From positions 5,597,501 to 5,661,500 of the forward strand of contig NC_060018.1 in the NCBI RefSeq assembly GCF_021134715.1: DNA of 64,000 bases. Reading direction: 5' to 3'. This document shows positions 62,260 through 64,000 of the stretch, one piece after another; the stretch's first letter is position 1, and every line of letters starts with the position of its first letter. This stretch comes from Daphnia pulex (taxonomy: Eukaryota > Arthropoda > Branchiopoda > Diplostraca > Daphniidae). Under the pieces are notes generated by a model, which was not told where the DNA came from, searched no databases, and worked only from the letters and a program-made list of their open reading frames with translations. Both the position numbers and the translations under genes were made by a program.

Positions 62260-63846
62260 AAGCATTTCAAGCCCCTTTCGGCGTCTGCGTGAGCGTCGCA
62301 TTGTCCCCGAGTGTAGACCGACGCCAGATCACTTTGTTCAGCTCAATTTGCTTTTCTCTATCGGTATTTATTTAGCCAAGTGTATACGTAGTTAGGCCTG
62401 TGCTATTCATATTATCTAGCAGCATTTCCCCCCTTCTAATTCAACAAGCGAATTGATTTAAGCCGTCGGATGGGGGGCCTCGTCAATTCACTTTTCCTTT
62501 AAAAAATAAAAAAAAAACAAGTTGCCTGTCATCGATTGTGGATATTGTGTCGGAGCAAATTCTATATTGCCCGCGGCCTCAAAGGCGCAAACTACGTGAC
62601 TCGATCAGCGTCCGTCGCGTTTCGGTGGCGGCCAATGAGATTTGCAACATGATGTAATATGTACATATAGTATAGACCTCTAGACATTACGCTGCAGTCC
62701 TGCATGTGTAACATACACACACACACAGATGTACTAGACGGCAATATTAGTCGTCCCAGCTGATGGTTTTTGTTTTGTGGCCGTAACAAATGAATCTGAC
62801 GTCGCTGGTCGGATGTTGCAGGAATGTGAGGAACAGAGACGAGCTCCGCTAACTTCATTACGGCGGCCAAGGAAAAAAAAATAAACGAAAATCAAATCAC
62901 GTGTAAATCTCGGAAGAAAAGTAGGTGGCCGACAAGAGCGGGGATATAATATCGGTCTGGAAACTCACGAAACACAAACAATGAGGACACTGAAGGGCCC
63001 ACATACATCCAGCAGCAGCCAAACAGGAAACAGGGGAAAAAAAAGCTTACGACGTTCCAATACAGGATCGTATAAGGAATGGTGAAAAGAAAAAAATGCA
63101 CAATGGATGTTATTTATCTACGTATAAGTTGCGGATTGAATTGCCTGCGGCCTTGGAAGCCCCGGCGTCTTCTTATTGTATGAACATACTGTAGTAGTAG
63201 TTATATACACTGCAATAGCAGAGCAGAGAAAAGGGCGAATAAATAAGCAATGAACGCCCGAGCTCGCGGAAGCCAGAACTCACACACAGAAAGAGAGAGA
63301 GAGGGCCCATGTCAGCCGTCAGCATCAATTATATACATGACTGCAGTATACAGGAGATGCGCGTCCACTCCCTGTTTGATACTTTCCCCTACGGTGGTTA
63401 TAGAACTCGCGGTCTATATTTTCTAAAAAACTATCACAATCAACTCAAAAGAGACGCCGAGTCCGAGAGACTATGTGTGTAACGATGTTACCCCAACCCC
63501 GACGGTATATTATCATTTGACCGGGGGATATAGCGCATATAATTTAGCTAGCTCCCTATTACAACACACACCCAAGATCGTGTAAATAACAAGAAACGGG
63601 TGCGGATGTGTATAAAAAGGTGCTGGACGGATAATATGTAGATATAACCCTCGCTGCTGTTTTTGTATATCCCCCCACCACCCAACCAACTGAAGCAGTT
63701 TCAGCTTCCGCGTGAATTGCAAAGTGTGAAAAGCTCTCAGAGTTTCTTCATCAACTGTCTGCTCCCCAGCGTTTCCTTCCTGTTTTTCGTGAACATCATT
63801 CGCAGCTAGCCGGAGCGTCGACGACGTCAGCAGTCTAGCTAGGGGT

Positions 63847-63876
63847 GGAAGAAGAAGAGGAAGAAGAAGAAGAAGG
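63847..63876. repeat. GAA trinucleotide microsatellite
   Basis: Imperfect GAA/AGG triplets over 30 bp. Confidence 0.8.
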
Positions 63877-63930
63877 AGTTGGTGGAAACGCCCGATGATT
63901 GAATTGCTCCCTCTGGTACCTCTACTCGCA

Positions 63931-63953
63931 CCAGCCAGCCAGCCAGCCAGCAG
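63931..63953. repeat. CAGC tetranucleotide microsatellite
   Basis: Five tandem CCAG units near the window edge. Confidence 0.85.
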
Positions 63954-64000
63954 ATAAGATGTGGGGCCCCTTGTTACATTCTGATGTGCTCCACTCTCTC

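Larger units (their letters stand above)
61917..64000. other. Non-coding region at the right edge
   Basis: I see no supported gene. It contains a GCT triplet run (62159-62174), a poly-C run (62246-62259), a TATAAAAAGG box near 63611, a GAA tract (63847-63876) and a CAGC tetranucleotide array (63931-63953). Confidence 0.4.

Noticed and set aside
43092..64000. MicroRNA precursors
   Set aside because: I looked for conserved arthropod mature sequences I know (let-7, miR-1, miR-2, miR-8, miR-9, miR-34, miR-100, miR-124, miR-125, miR-184, bantam) and saw none; species-specific ones cannot be excluded by eye.

Overview
The window reads as nuclear DNA of an arthropod, most likely a branchiopod crustacean such as Daphnia. 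The host genes are conserved animal genes with many short introns (mostly 55-75 bp, GT...AG), tightly packed on both strands. The species assignment is an inference from gene structure and protein similarity. Exon coordinates were read by eye from splice signals, reading-frame continuity and known family sequences, so single boundaries may be off by a base or two.

Region 1 (1-15.3 kb) is an island of mobile DNA. It starts with an apparently intact R2-clade non-LTR retrotransposon. This has a 1266-residue ORF with two Cys4 zinc knuckles, a reverse transcriptase and a restriction-like endonuclease, and it lies between identical direct repeats of at least 126 bp. A near-perfect 381 bp palindrome, a 33 bp minisatellite and some exon-like duplicated fragments follow. 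Next comes a complete 5.85 kb Mutator-like (MULE) DNA transposon with ~100 bp terminal inverted repeats and a perfect 9 bp target duplication. Its four-exon gene joins a MULE transposase and SWIM finger to a Ser/Pro-rich repeat linker, an ULP1-type cysteine protease and a PHD finger. The element also carries a broken, intron-bearing fragment of a host Hsp70 gene, as in gene-capturing (Pack-MULE-like) elements.

Region 2 (15.3-43.1 kb) is gene-dense and ordinary: EMRE/SMDT1 (+), flightless-1 (-, 19 exons, with a tRNA-Gln(CUG) in one intron), an SLC16 monocarboxylate transporter (+), the copper ATPase ATP7 (-), ALG11 (+), ZCCHC10 (+) and an N4BP2-like P-loop/CUE/Smr protein (-). The coding sequences close in frame: FLII 1261 aa, SLC16 825 aa, ATP7 1124 aa, ALG11 473 aa, ZCCHC10 148 aa and N4BP2-like 1030 aa. 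The genes are unrelated housekeeping functions (mitochondrial calcium uptake, actin remodelling, solute and copper transport, N-glycan assembly, RNA/DNA binding) and do not form one pathway.

Region 3 (43.1-64 kb) is about 21 kb with no coding gene I can support. It is rich in microsatellites, homopolymer G/C runs and polypyrimidine tracts. The best guess is regulatory DNA, 5' UTR exons and long introns of a gene that continues to the right. A start codon followed at once by a consensus splice donor at 61864-61876 is the only coding hint.

The most unusual items are the MULE with its transposase-SWIM-ULP1-PHD protein and Hsp70 cargo, and the R2-clade element with its very long target duplication and atypical N-terminal zinc motifs.
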